A stretch of DNA of 64,000 nucleotides from Tamlana crocina (GTDB lineage Bacteria; Bacteroidota; Bacteroidia; Flavobacteriales; Flavobacteriaceae), in assembly GCA_040429635.1 (NCBI GenBank), contig CP158972.1, positions 1,622,001 to 1,686,000 of the forward strand. Reading direction: 5' to 3'. Both the position numbers and the translations under genes were made by a program. Below the pieces are notes generated by a model. That model worked only from the letters and a program-made list of their open reading frames with translations. It was not told the origin of the DNA and ran no database searches. Shown here one piece after another: positions 1 to 8,069 of this stretch. Positions within the stretch are counted from its first letter, which is position 1. Each line of letters starts with the position of its first letter.

Positions 1-579
1 AGTACCGTGCTGATGATTGACATTAGTCACAGTATGATTCTTTACGGTGAAGACCGTATTACTCCGGCAAAAAAAGTGGCGATGGCTTTGGCTGAACTCA
101 TTACCACGCGTTACCCCAAAGACACGCTCGATATTTTGGTGTTCGGTAACGATGCTTGGCAAATTGAAATCAAAGATTTGCCTTATTTAAAAGTAGGGCC
201 GTATCATACCAATACTGTGGCGGGGCTAGAATTGGCTTTAGATTTGCTCAGACGAAAGCGAAACACCAACAAGCAAATTTTTATGATTACCGATGGTAAA
301 CCGAGTTGTTTGCGTTTGCCCAACGGTGAATATTTTAAGGACAGCTTTGGATTGAACCCCAATATTGTAAACAAGTGCTACATGATGGCACAGCAAGCTC
401 GTCGTTTGCACATTCCCATTACCACTTTTATGATTGCGAAAGATGATTATTTAATGCAGTTTGTCAGGGAGTTTACCTATGCCAATCAGGGCAAGGCCTT
501 TTACACTGGAATTAAAGGATTGGGTGAAATGATTTTTGAAGATTATGAAACCAATAGAAAAAAACGGATAAGGGGGTAA
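1..579 (+). CDS. VWA domain protein, C-terminal part (cut by window edge)
   Basis: The reading frame is open at base 1, so the gene starts outside the window and about 192 residues are visible. They carry the metal-ion-dependent adhesion site of von Willebrand factor A domains: DISHS at visible residues 7-11, Thr residues around 70-72, and the ITDGKPS loop near 97-103. The visible C-terminus ends in a basic tail. A gene for a MoxR/Mg-chelatase-like AAA+ ATPase follows after 104 bases on the same strand. VWA plus AAA+ pairs of this kind generally act as chaperone-like machines that insert metals or remodel partners; the target here is unknown. The order is VWA first, ATPase second. Family assignment is firm, specific function is not. 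Confidence 0.85.
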   Translation, partial: STVLMIDISHSMILYGEDRITPAKKVAMALAELITTRYPKDTLDILVFGNDAWQIEIKDLPYLKVGPYHTNTVAGLELALDLLRRKRNTNKQIFMITDGKPSCLRLPNGEYFKDSFGLNPNIVNKCYMMAQQARRLHIPITTFMIAKDDYLMQFVREFTYANQGKAFYTGIKGLGEMIFEDYETNRKKRIRG

Positions 580-641
580 AATAGTTTAAAAGTTTGAAGT
601 TAGAAGTAAAAAGTTCCTCCCTAAAATTTGAAGCATAATTG

Positions 642-665
642 TACATCGAGCGGAGTCGAGATGTA
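642..665. repeat. Short palindromic repeat, GAGCGnAG core (copy 1)
   Basis: TACATC at 642-647 pairs with GATGTA at 660-665 around the core CGAGCGGAGTCGAG. The same core occurs inverted at 54294-54307, and related cores TGAGCGAAGTCGAAG and TGAGCGTAGCCGAAG lie at about 35163-35177 and 61603-61617. All copies are intergenic. This copy separates the VWA gene from its ATPase gene. Confidence 0.6.
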
Positions 666-683
666 TCTTAAGTAAATTAAAAT

Positions 684-2150
684 ATGAAAATAGAAAAGAT
701 AAACACACTAGGTGAATTAAAAATAACAGGTTATCAAAGTAAATCCATAAAAGATGAATTGCGAGATAACCTCATCAAGAAAATAAAAAATAAAGAAACG
801 ACATCTCAGGGCGTGCATGGTTACGAAAACACCGTAATCCCAGAATTGGAACGTGCCATTTTATCACGACATAATATCAATTTACTGGGGCTTCGAGGAC
901 AGGCCAAAACTCGATTGGCACGTTTAATGCTCAATTTATTGGATGAATATATCCCTTTTGTTGAAGGTTCCGAAATTAATGACGACCCATTCAATCCGAT
1001 TTCGAGGTACGCCAAAGAATTGATAAACGAAAAAGGAGATGATACCCCTATTTCTTGGTTGCACCGAAGTGAGCGTTTTGCAGAAAAACTAGCCACCCCC
1101 GATGTTACGGTAGCCGATATTATTGGCGATGTAGATCCCATAAAAGCGGCCAATTTAAAACTAAGTTATGCCGATGATAGAGTGATTCATTACGGTATGA
1201 TTCCTCGAGCCAACCGCTGTATTTTTGTAATAAACGAATTACCCGATTTGCAGGCCAGGATTCAGGTGGCGCTGTTCAATATTTTACAGGAAGGCGATAT
1301 TCAAATTAGAGGATTTAAGCTGCGCTTGCCGCTCGATATTCAATTTCTGTTTACAGCAAACCCCGAAGATTACACGAACCGCGGCAGTATTGTAACGCCA
1401 CTGAAAGACCGTATAGGTTCACAAATTTTAACCCATTATCCCATCGATATTGAAACCGCCAAACGGATTACCGAACAAGAAGCTAAATTGGTTGAAAATC
1501 AAAAAAGCAATGTGGTTGTTCCCGATTTGGCAAGAGATTTATTGGAGCAGATTGTTTTTGAAGCCCGTAAGAGCGACTACATTGATGCCAAAAGTGGGGT
1601 GAGTGCCCGATTGAGTATTACAGCTTTAGAGAATTTGATGAGTACCGCCGAGCGCCGAGCGCTAATTAGTGGCGACGCTAAAACCACCGTACGGCTTTCA
1701 GATTTTGTGGGTATCATTCCGGCTATAACCGGAAAAGTGGAGCTGGTTTACGAAGGCGAGCAGGAAGGTGCTGCAGTAGTGGCTTACAATCTGATTGGTG
1801 AAGCCGTAAAAAGTATCTTTCCAAAGCTGTTCCCAAAAATAGAAAAATTGCAAAAGCAAACCGATGAAAGTCCATATGACGACTTGGTATCGTGGTTTTT
1901 CAACGAAAAAGATGGTTTTGAACTGTTGGACGATATCAATGATGCCGAATACAAAAACTTGTTGGATGCTATTGCTCCATTAAACGATTTACTAGACAAA
2001 TTTCAGCCCGAAACTCAAAAGAAAGACCAGTATTTTATTAAAGAGTTTATTCTTTGGGCATTGGTAGAATTTAAACTTTTAAGTAAAAAGCGCTTTTCGG
2101 AAGGACTTCAGTTTAAAGATCCCTACGGTAGTTTTATTAGTGGTATTTAA
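684..2150 (+). CDS. MoxR/Mg-chelatase-subunit-I-like AAA+ ATPase
   Basis: A 488-residue AAA+ ATPase. Visible motifs are Walker A GLRGQAKT (69-76), a Walker B-like strand CIFVINEL (179-186), sensor 1 FTANPEDY (223-230) and a conserved basic stretch PLKDRIGS (239-246) that may supply the arginine finger. Walker B reads NE where most relatives have DE; the glutamate that activates water is kept, the magnesium-coordinating aspartate is replaced by asparagine. The rest of the protein is helical, including an acidic C-terminal region (about 390-450). The upstream VWA gene is its probable functional partner, since such ATPases remodel substrates through a VWA protein. A chelatase role cannot be assigned, because no tetrapyrrole genes are nearby. 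It starts at the first ATG, 104 bases past the VWA stop. Confidence 0.85.
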   Translation: MKIEKINTLGELKITGYQSKSIKDELRDNLIKKIKNKETTSQGVHGYENTVIPELERAILSRHNINLLGLRGQAKTRLARLMLNLLDEYIPFVEGSEINDDPFNPISRYAKELINEKGDDTPISWLHRSERFAEKLATPDVTVADIIGDVDPIKAANLKLSYADDRVIHYGMIPRANRCIFVINELPDLQARIQVALFNILQEGDIQIRGFKLRLPLDIQFLFTANPEDYTNRGSIVTPLKDRIGSQILTHYPIDIETAKRITEQEAKLVENQKSNVVVPDLARDLLEQIVFEARKSDYIDAKSGVSARLSITALENLMSTAERRALISGDAKTTVRLSDFVGIIPAITGKVELVYEGEQEGAAVVAYNLIGEAVKSIFPKLFPKIEKLQKQTDESPYDDLVSWFFNEKDGFELLDDINDAEYKNLLDAIAPLNDLLDKFQPETQKKDQYFIKEFILWALVEFKLLSKKRFSEGLQFKDPYGSFISGI

Positions 2151-2163
2151 TTGAAAGGAGTTG

Positions 2164-2219
2164 CCCGAGGATTTGCATCGGGTTTCCATTGAAATTGTCA
2201 TTCCCGTAAAAACGGGAAT
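2164..2219. repeat. Composite palindromic repeat: CCCGA/TCGGG hairpin plus ATTCCCGT hairpin
   Basis: Two hairpins in a row. CCCGA (2164-2168) pairs with TCGGG (2178-2182), and ATTCCCGT (2200-2207) pairs perfectly with ACGGGAAT (2212-2219) over an AAAA loop. The spacer contains TTGAAATTGTC. The same order of parts recurs at 35109-35190, where the second hairpin has a further palindrome in its loop. Confidence 0.7.
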
Positions 2220-2230
2220 CTAAATAAAAG

Positions 2231-2268
2231 AATACGATTTAGCATTCAAGGTTTAATCGTATTTTTTT
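2231..2268 (+). terminator. Rho-independent terminator after the VWA/AAA+ pair
   Basis: AATACGATT (2231-2239) pairs perfectly with AATCGTATT (2255-2263), with a 15-base loop and a T-rich tail. It lies 80 bases past the ATPase stop. The 318 bases between 2150 and 2469 hold only this terminator, the composite repeat just before it and an AT-rich leader for the next gene; the short open frame there resembles nothing. Confidence 0.75.
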
Positions 2269-2468
2269 ATTCCATTATTTTCAGTGCTTCAAATTTTCAA
2301 ATCTGTATTAAAAACCGTCTAATTTTTCGGGGTCTTGAAAAAGCACATTTTCAATTCGTATGAGGTAGTTTTTACTTTCCATTTTCATTATATTAAGCCA
2401 ATGAACATGTTTTTTAGGCTGTTTTTGATAAAAAAACGTCAAAAAACGCAAAATTTTGTTTTTAATAT

Positions 2469-4553
2469 ATGGATACAGATCTTGCAAAAAAGTACCCTAT
2501 CAAATTATTGTCGTTCGACATTGATAATACCTTAATTGAGTTTCACACCTTAAAGGGAAATTTTACAAAAATTTGGAATAAATACAAGGATGATACCGAT
2601 GTCCTGCTCACCTATAATACCGGCCGGCTTATTGGTGATGTAAAGAACTTAATAGAAACTGGGGTGCTGCCCGAGCCAGATTATATTATTTCTGGCGTGG
2701 GTACCCATATTTACGACTACCCAAACAAAAGGGTTGTAAAGGAATTTAACGATATACTGGACGAGGGGTGGGATTTATCAGCCGTTGAAAATATTGTTCA
2801 GAGCATAAATCACCCTATTAGCGAGCAGCCATTGCGGTTTCAGCACTCCTATAAAAGAAGTTACTTTTTTTACGATGCTACTCCAAATCTTATTGAAGGC
2901 ATTGAAAAGGATTTTGAAAAAGCGAATATGCACATCAACGTGGTATATTCTGGTGATAAATTTTTGGATATTCTGCCCAAATGGGCGAATAAAGGAAATG
3001 CTTTGCAGTGGTTACTTCAAAAATTGGATATAAATACCAGTGAAGTGCTTGTGGCTGGAGATAGTGGTAACGATTCGGCGATGTTCGATTTAGAGGATGT
3101 TAAGGGTATAGTTGTGGCCAATGCGCATGAAGAATTATATAAGTTTACAAAATACCGACAAATTTATCACGCTGAAGGCGAGCATGGCAACGGTGTTGTT
3201 GAAGGATTGGTGTTTTATGGTATTTTACCAAAAGAAGCATTGGCTTGTATGGATAAAGACCATTCCGATGATTTTATTATTCAAAAGGAGCTTAGCAATA
3301 TTGCGCAAGAGGATGAAGACGAGAAAATAGCATTAATAAAAGAAGGTTACGTAAAAGCGGTTGAAGCGCTTAAAAAGAACATCACGCCATTGGGTTTTTC
3401 GGCTTGTTCGATAGAAGATAACGTTCCAAGCGGTACCGATGAAAACTATCACAGCGTTTGGGCGCGAGATGGGGCTATCACAGTTATTGGCTCGTTGCCT
3501 TTAATTCGCGATAAGGAAATCCACCAATGCCAACGGCAAACTTTGATTACCTTGTTTGAACACATTTCACGCAACGGGCAAATTCCTTCTAATGTGCGGA
3601 TTAAGGATAATGTGCCCGATTATTCAGGGGTAGGGGGCATTTGCTCTATCGACAGTGGAATTTGGGTAGTGATTGCCTTTTACGAATATGTAAATGTTAC
3701 AAAAGATATCGATTTTCTTCGAAAGTATATTTCAGATATAAAAGAAACCATGCGTTGGTTGGGGGCGCACGATAGTAACAACGATGCACTGTTGGAAATA
3801 CCTGAAGCTGGCGATTGGACCGATTTATTCGGCGGAAGCTACAACATCCTTTATGACGAAATCCTTTGGTATCGAGCTAATGTTTGTTTCGGTAGAATGC
3901 TGGAAATGTTGGGTGAATACGAAGAAGCCGGTGAATACATCCGATGGTCACAAGTCATAAAAAAAGAAATACTCATAAACTTTTGGCCCTCCACGCAACA
4001 AAAATTATTTCAGTCCGTTTCTTTCGCCGAGCGACAGTTCACATTGGGAGATACCTCGTATTTAATTGCCCAAACCACGCCTTTCGATTTTGGTTGGCGT
4101 TGCGATGTATTTGGCAATGTTTTGGCCTTTTTGCACGGCACCGTCGATGCCGAAAAGGCGCACCAAACCTTTAAGTTTATGTTGGGTGTTGGGGTAAACG
4201 ATCCTTTTCCGGTTTCGAATGTGTATCCCGTAGTTACTCCCGGAGATCCTGATTGGAAACCTTACTATACTGTTAATTTATTGAATCTTCCGCACCATTA
4301 CCACAATGGTGGTATTTGGCCTTTTGTAGGCGGATTTTGGGTGAAATTCATCAATAAACTGGGCTTAAAGGATGTCGCGGTTTCCGAGTTGTATAAGCTA
4401 GCATTAATCAACAAAGAAGGCTTGACCGAAGAATGGGAGTTCACCGAATGGGCGCACGGTACCACTGGAAAAGCTATGGGGAAAGCCTATCAAGCTTGGT
4501 CGGCGGCCCAGTACATTTCAGCATGTCATGATTTAAACATAATTAACAAATAA
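2469..4553 (+). CDS. Fusion: sucrose-phosphate-phosphatase-like HAD domain + GH100/neutral-invertase-like domain
   Basis: A 694-residue two-domain protein. Residues 1 to about 255 are a HAD-IIB phosphatase of the sucrose-6-phosphate phosphatase type: motif I D17-I-D19-N-T, TYNTGR (48-53), Lys175 in NKGNAL, and GDSGND (197-202). Residues about 285-694 form an (alpha/alpha)6 glycosidase region. Its landmarks match alkaline/neutral invertases in order: VWARDG (330-335), SIDSGIW (393-399), EAGDWTD (446-452), DEILWYRA (463-470), YHNGGIWPF (611-619) and a C-terminal GK...GKAYQAWS stretch (668-678). Asp395 and Glu660 are my candidates for the catalytic acids. Similarity to glycogen-debranching glucosidases of the same fold cannot be excluded. 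The gene precedes a sucrose-phosphate-synthase-like glycosyltransferase by 10 bases, so one operon encodes synthase, phosphatase and hydrolase. Substrate identity is inference. The start is the first ATG before motif I. Confidence 0.8.
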   Translation: MDTDLAKKYPIKLLSFDIDNTLIEFHTLKGNFTKIWNKYKDDTDVLLTYNTGRLIGDVKNLIETGVLPEPDYIISGVGTHIYDYPNKRVVKEFNDILDEGWDLSAVENIVQSINHPISEQPLRFQHSYKRSYFFYDATPNLIEGIEKDFEKANMHINVVYSGDKFLDILPKWANKGNALQWLLQKLDINTSEVLVAGDSGNDSAMFDLEDVKGIVVANAHEELYKFTKYRQIYHAEGEHGNGVVEGLVFYGILPKEALACMDKDHSDDFIIQKELSNIAQEDEDEKIALIKEGYVKAVEALKKNITPLGFSACSIEDNVPSGTDENYHSVWARDGAITVIGSLPLIRDKEIHQCQRQTLITLFEHISRNGQIPSNVRIKDNVPDYSGVGGICSIDSGIWVVIAFYEYVNVTKDIDFLRKYISDIKETMRWLGAHDSNNDALLEIPEAGDWTDLFGGSYNILYDEILWYRANVCFGRMLEMLGEYEEAGEYIRWSQVIKKEILINFWPSTQQKLFQSVSFAERQFTLGDTSYLIAQTTPFDFGWRCDVFGNVLAFLHGTVDAEKAHQTFKFMLGVGVNDPFPVSNVYPVVTPGDPDWKPYYTVNLLNLPHHYHNGGIWPFVGGFWVKFINKLGLKDVAVSELYKLALINKEGLTEEWEFTEWAHGTTGKAMGKAYQAWSAAQYISACHDLNIINK

Positions 4554-4563
4554 ATACAAAACT

Positions 4564-5841
4564 ATGAAGTCAATTTTAATGATATCTCTGCACGGATACG
4601 TTGGTGCAAACGCCGAATTAGGAAAACCAGATACAGGAGGGCAAGTAGTTTATGTGTTAGAGCTGGCCGAGCGTTTTAGCCGATTGGGAAAGCGTGTGGA
4701 TTTGGTAACCCGACAATTTGAAGACCAACCAGAATACGACCATGTGGATGAAAATTATAGCGTTTGGCGTATTCCTTTTGGTGGAAAGAAATTCATCCGA
4801 AAGGAAGATATGCACGACCATCTAAAAAAGTTCGTTACCAATTGCTTGGCGGCGATTAAAAAGGAACGAAAAAAATACGATGTCGTTTACAGCCACTATT
4901 GGGATGCTGGTTGGGCCGGACAAAAAATTGCTGAAGAGTTGGGCATTTCGCATGTGCATACGCCGCATTCTTTAGGGTGGTGGAAACAGCATACCATGGG
5001 CAGCGATATGGACGAAAAGGAAATGGAACAGAAGTACCGTTTTAAGGAACGCATTAGAAAGGAATATTTCGTCTACCAAATGTGTAATTATGTCATCGCG
5101 ACCACATTGCCGCAAGTAGATTTGCTCACCCAACAATATGATGTATTGCCGAGAAATTGCGGAATGATTCCACCGGGAATTGATGAAAATAGATTTTACC
5201 CCGTACCTTCAAAAGAAAATGACAAAATACGAGCGAAATATGATATCCATCCCACTGATATTTTAGCATTGGGAAGAATGGCACACAACAAAGGGTATGA
5301 CTTGCTTTTACAGGCTTTGCCCACCGTTTTCGAATTATGCCCAGAAGCTAGGTTGGTGGCTGCCATTGGAGGAGACAATTCCAAACAAGACGACAAGGGG
5401 GTAGCAGGTTTGAAAAAATTGGCCAGTGAATTGGGAGTGGCCGACAGAATTGCTTGGAAAAGTTATATCGCTGACGAAGATTTAGCCAACGTATACCGCT
5501 CGGCGAATATTTTTGCCATGCCATCACGATACGAACCTTTTGGAATGGTGGCGATTGAAGCTATGGCCTGTGGAACACCAAGTGTGGTAACTGTACACGG
5601 TGGTTTGTACGATTTAATAGATTTTGGAAACCAGGCTTTGTTTGCCGATCCGCATAGACCGCTTGAATTTGGCGCGATGTTGTCAATGCCTTTATTGTAT
5701 CCTAAAATGCGTAACGAACTATCGGTTGAAGGAGCGCGATTTGCCCGCCGAAATTTTGGCTGGACAGGAATTGCAAAGCGGATGATTAAAGTATTTGAAA
5801 ATTCCATTAACCAACGCACCATGGAATCCAATATTTTTTAG
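4564..5841 (+). CDS. Sucrose-phosphate-synthase-like GT4 glycosyltransferase
   Basis: A 425-residue retaining glycosyltransferase of family GT4. The N-terminal loop SLHGYVGANAELG (8-20) followed by DTGGQVVYVLELA (23-35) is the sugar-acceptor signature of sucrose/sucrose-phosphate synthases. The nucleotide-sugar half has GRMAHNKGYD (237-246) and the E-x7-E pair Glu324/Glu332 within SRYEPFGMVAIEA. It lacks the C-terminal phosphatase domain of plant enzymes; that activity is supplied by the HAD domain encoded just upstream. A likely reaction is transfer from a nucleotide-hexose to fructose-6-phosphate. Mannosylfructose-phosphate synthase is a closely related alternative that sequence reading alone cannot separate. 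It is in the same operon as the upstream fusion gene and converges on the next gene with only 8 bases between stops. Confidence 0.85.
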   Translation: MKSILMISLHGYVGANAELGKPDTGGQVVYVLELAERFSRLGKRVDLVTRQFEDQPEYDHVDENYSVWRIPFGGKKFIRKEDMHDHLKKFVTNCLAAIKKERKKYDVVYSHYWDAGWAGQKIAEELGISHVHTPHSLGWWKQHTMGSDMDEKEMEQKYRFKERIRKEYFVYQMCNYVIATTLPQVDLLTQQYDVLPRNCGMIPPGIDENRFYPVPSKENDKIRAKYDIHPTDILALGRMAHNKGYDLLLQALPTVFELCPEARLVAAIGGDNSKQDDKGVAGLKKLASELGVADRIAWKSYIADEDLANVYRSANIFAMPSRYEPFGMVAIEAMACGTPSVVTVHGGLYDLIDFGNQALFADPHRPLEFGAMLSMPLLYPKMRNELSVEGARFARRNFGWTGIAKRMIKVFENSINQRTMESNIF

Positions 5842-5849
5842 CCTTTTTA

Positions 5850-6419
5850 TTAAGCTCTGGATTTTATGTTACTAGCGCATAATCGGATAATTTCGGTAAT
5901 GCGCTTTTTTCGTGTTTCTTCCCGTTTGGCTTGGTGGAGCCAGTACAGATAGCTTTTTCTGTAAGAAGGCGCAAAGTTTTTATAATTGGCGAAAGCCACT
6001 TTGCTTTTATCGAATGCTATTTGAAGGTCTTCAGGGATAATTCCATTTTCAACATCGTCCAAAGCGCTCCAGCTACCGTTTAGTTTGGCTGTTTCAACGG
6101 TTTTTAGTCCGCTGTCGTGCATTAAATCTTGGGCAATTAGTTCTTCAATGTATGTTTTGTTCAACGCACTCCAAACACTTTTTGAGTTACGTGGGGTAAA
6201 ATATTGGCGCCGTTTACCATTGCCTAAACTTTTTACCGTAGAATCTATCCAACCGTAGCAAAGGGCTACTTTTACTGCTTCCTCCCAGCGCATACTTTCT
6301 TTTTCGTGGTCAACTTTGTAAAATATCAGGTAAACGCCCTTGCTCGATGCGTGGTTTTCGTGTAGCCATTGCCGCCACTCGGTGTCGGTTTCAAAATATA
6401 ATTCGGGAAGTTTTTTCAA
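5850..6419 (-). CDS. YdeI/OmpD-associated-like protein (TTG start)
   Basis: A 189-residue soluble protein. The order FETDTEWRQWLHENHA, then VYLIFYK, then WEEAVKVALCYGWIDS, then FTPRNSKSVWSALNK is characteristic of the YdeI/OmdA-associated family, whose function is poorly defined. The conserved N-terminus begins at MKKLPELYF, which forces a TTG start at 6417-6419; the next in-frame ATG would remove the conserved start of the domain. It is the last gene of a minus-strand unit with the M1 and M28 peptidases, starting 2 bases past the M1 stop. The C-terminus is basic (REETRKKR). No signal peptide is visible, so it should be cytoplasmic. Family call is fairly sure, role unknown. Confidence 0.8.
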   Translation of the reverse strand: MKKLPELYFETDTEWRQWLHENHASSKGVYLIFYKVDHEKESMRWEEAVKVALCYGWIDSTVKSLGNGKRRQYFTPRNSKSVWSALNKTYIEELIAQDLMHDSGLKTVETAKLNGSWSALDDVENGIIPEDLQIAFDKSKVAFANYKNFAPSYRKSYLYWLHQAKREETRKKRITEIIRLCASNIKSRA

Positions 6420-6421
6420 AA

Positions 6422-8059
6422 CTAAAGGGCTTTACTTTCTACGTAAAAATCGTCATCTACTTTAAAGGTTTCAATATTCTCTTCAGCGGTTAATGTATTC
6501 CATGCTTGTTTTGGAAACAACCATTGTTCTTTACCGTTAATCGAAATCTGAACAGGCATATCGAAATTTTCAACCACATTATTCCAACGGAATTTAAGCG
6601 TGTTCTTTTTTATTGAATACTCTAAAGTAGGTACTTTCACGGTTCTTAAATACTGATTGAAAAATTCGGTTAAATCGATGCCTGTTTCAACAGAAAGGAA
6701 GTTTTCAATTTGTTGGGTGGTCACCGTTTGGTGATAAAACTGAACATTCATTTTTCTAAGAATATTTCGCCATTTTTCATCATCTTCAATCAATTGCCGA
6801 AGTGTATGTAGCATATTGGATCCTTTGTAGTACATGTCGCCAGAGCCTTCGTGGTTTACATTGTAAATACCTATTAAGGGACGGTCGTTTAAAATATTTT
6901 TTCGAGTGCCGATAACATATTCTGCTGCGGCTTGCTTTCCGTAAAAATAATCAAGAAATAGGTTCTCCGAATAAGCGGTAAAGCTTTCGTGAATCCACAT
7001 ATCGGCAATATCTTTATTGGTTATATTATTTGCAAACCATTCGTGCCCTGATTCATGGATGATGATAAAATCGAACTTTAAGCCCCATCCGGTACCCGAT
7101 AAATCGCGGCCCAAATAGCCATTTTTATATTGGTTACCATAGGTGACGCTGCTTTGGTGCTCCATGCCCAAATAAGGTACTTCTACCAATTTATAGCCAT
7201 CTTTATAAAAGGGGTACTGCCCAAACCAATGCTCGAAAGCTTCCATCATCTTTGGGGCATCTTTAAATTGCTCTTTGGCTTTTTCTAAATTGTATTTTAA
7301 CACGTAATAATCCATATCGAGATTTCCGGCCATGCCATCGTAAACTTCAGAAAAATGAGCATAATTGGCAATGTTTATATTAACACCATAATTGTTAATC
7401 GGGTTGCTAACAAACCAACGGTAAGTTTTGGTGTCGCCGTATTGCTCAACGCTTCTTAGCCTACCGTTTGAAACATTCATTAAATGGGAGGGCACATTAA
7501 CGCTTATTTGCATGCTGTCCACCTCATCGTACATGTGGTCTTTGCAAGGCCACCATACGCTAGCTCCCAAACCTTGACAGGAGGATGCGATAAAATGCTC
7601 GCCGTTTTGGTCTTTTTTCCAAGAAATGCCGCCGTCCCACGGGGCATTTACTGCCTGTTTTGGGTGTCCTTCATAAAACAATTCGATACTTTTAATATCG
7701 CCCATTTCTTGAGTCTCGGCAAGTGTTATAAAATGAGCATTGCCATCCTGTTCTATTTGTAAATCGGTACCATTTTGTGTGGCTTTCATCAATTTCATTG
7801 GTGCTTGCAAATCGATTTGCATCACCGAGTGGTTTTTCAAAACTTGGTACTGAACTATGTTTTTTCCTGAAATGAACTTATTGTCTGGGTCGACCTTAAT
7901 ATCGAGGTGATAATAGGTTAAATCCCACCATTCGCGCTCTGGGGTAATGCTACCTCTAAGAGTGTCTTGCCTTGTGAAATTAGCCTTGCCACTTAAAAGG
8001 CCTTGGGAAAAGCCAGTGCTTAACCATAGTAGAGTTATAATGGAAATTAGATTTTTCAT
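6422..8059 (-). CDS. M1 family metallopeptidase, secreted
   Basis: A 545-residue zinc aminopeptidase-like protein with a signal peptide ending near FSQ19. The zinc site is HESGH (335-339) with the third ligand Glu358 in WIHESF, exactly 19 residues further on, as in M1 enzymes. The exopeptidase loop reads GMEHQ (298-302), a variant of GAMEN seen in some M1 proteins. It lacks the long C-terminal helical domain of PepN and ends after a short beta-rich region. It lies 10 bases downstream of the M28 peptidase gene, so the two secreted peptidases are probably co-transcribed and act together on peptides in the periplasm or outside the cell. Family assignment is firm; endo- versus exopeptidase activity is not settled. 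Confidence 0.92.
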   Translation of the reverse strand: MKNLISIITLLWLSTGFSQGLLSGKANFTRQDTLRGSITPEREWWDLTYYHLDIKVDPDNKFISGKNIVQYQVLKNHSVMQIDLQAPMKLMKATQNGTDLQIEQDGNAHFITLAETQEMGDIKSIELFYEGHPKQAVNAPWDGGISWKKDQNGEHFIASSCQGLGASVWWPCKDHMYDEVDSMQISVNVPSHLMNVSNGRLRSVEQYGDTKTYRWFVSNPINNYGVNINIANYAHFSEVYDGMAGNLDMDYYVLKYNLEKAKEQFKDAPKMMEAFEHWFGQYPFYKDGYKLVEVPYLGMEHQSSVTYGNQYKNGYLGRDLSGTGWGLKFDFIIIHESGHEWFANNITNKDIADMWIHESFTAYSENLFLDYFYGKQAAAEYVIGTRKNILNDRPLIGIYNVNHEGSGDMYYKGSNMLHTLRQLIEDDEKWRNILRKMNVQFYHQTVTTQQIENFLSVETGIDLTEFFNQYLRTVKVPTLEYSIKKNTLKFRWNNVVENFDMPVQISINGKEQWLFPKQAWNTLTAEENIETFKVDDDFYVESKAL

Positions 8060-8069
8060 GTATTAGTTT

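Noticed and set aside
2335-2535. Short open frame before the SPP-invertase fusion gene
   Set aside because: It overlaps the well-supported start of the fusion gene and has low-complexity composition.
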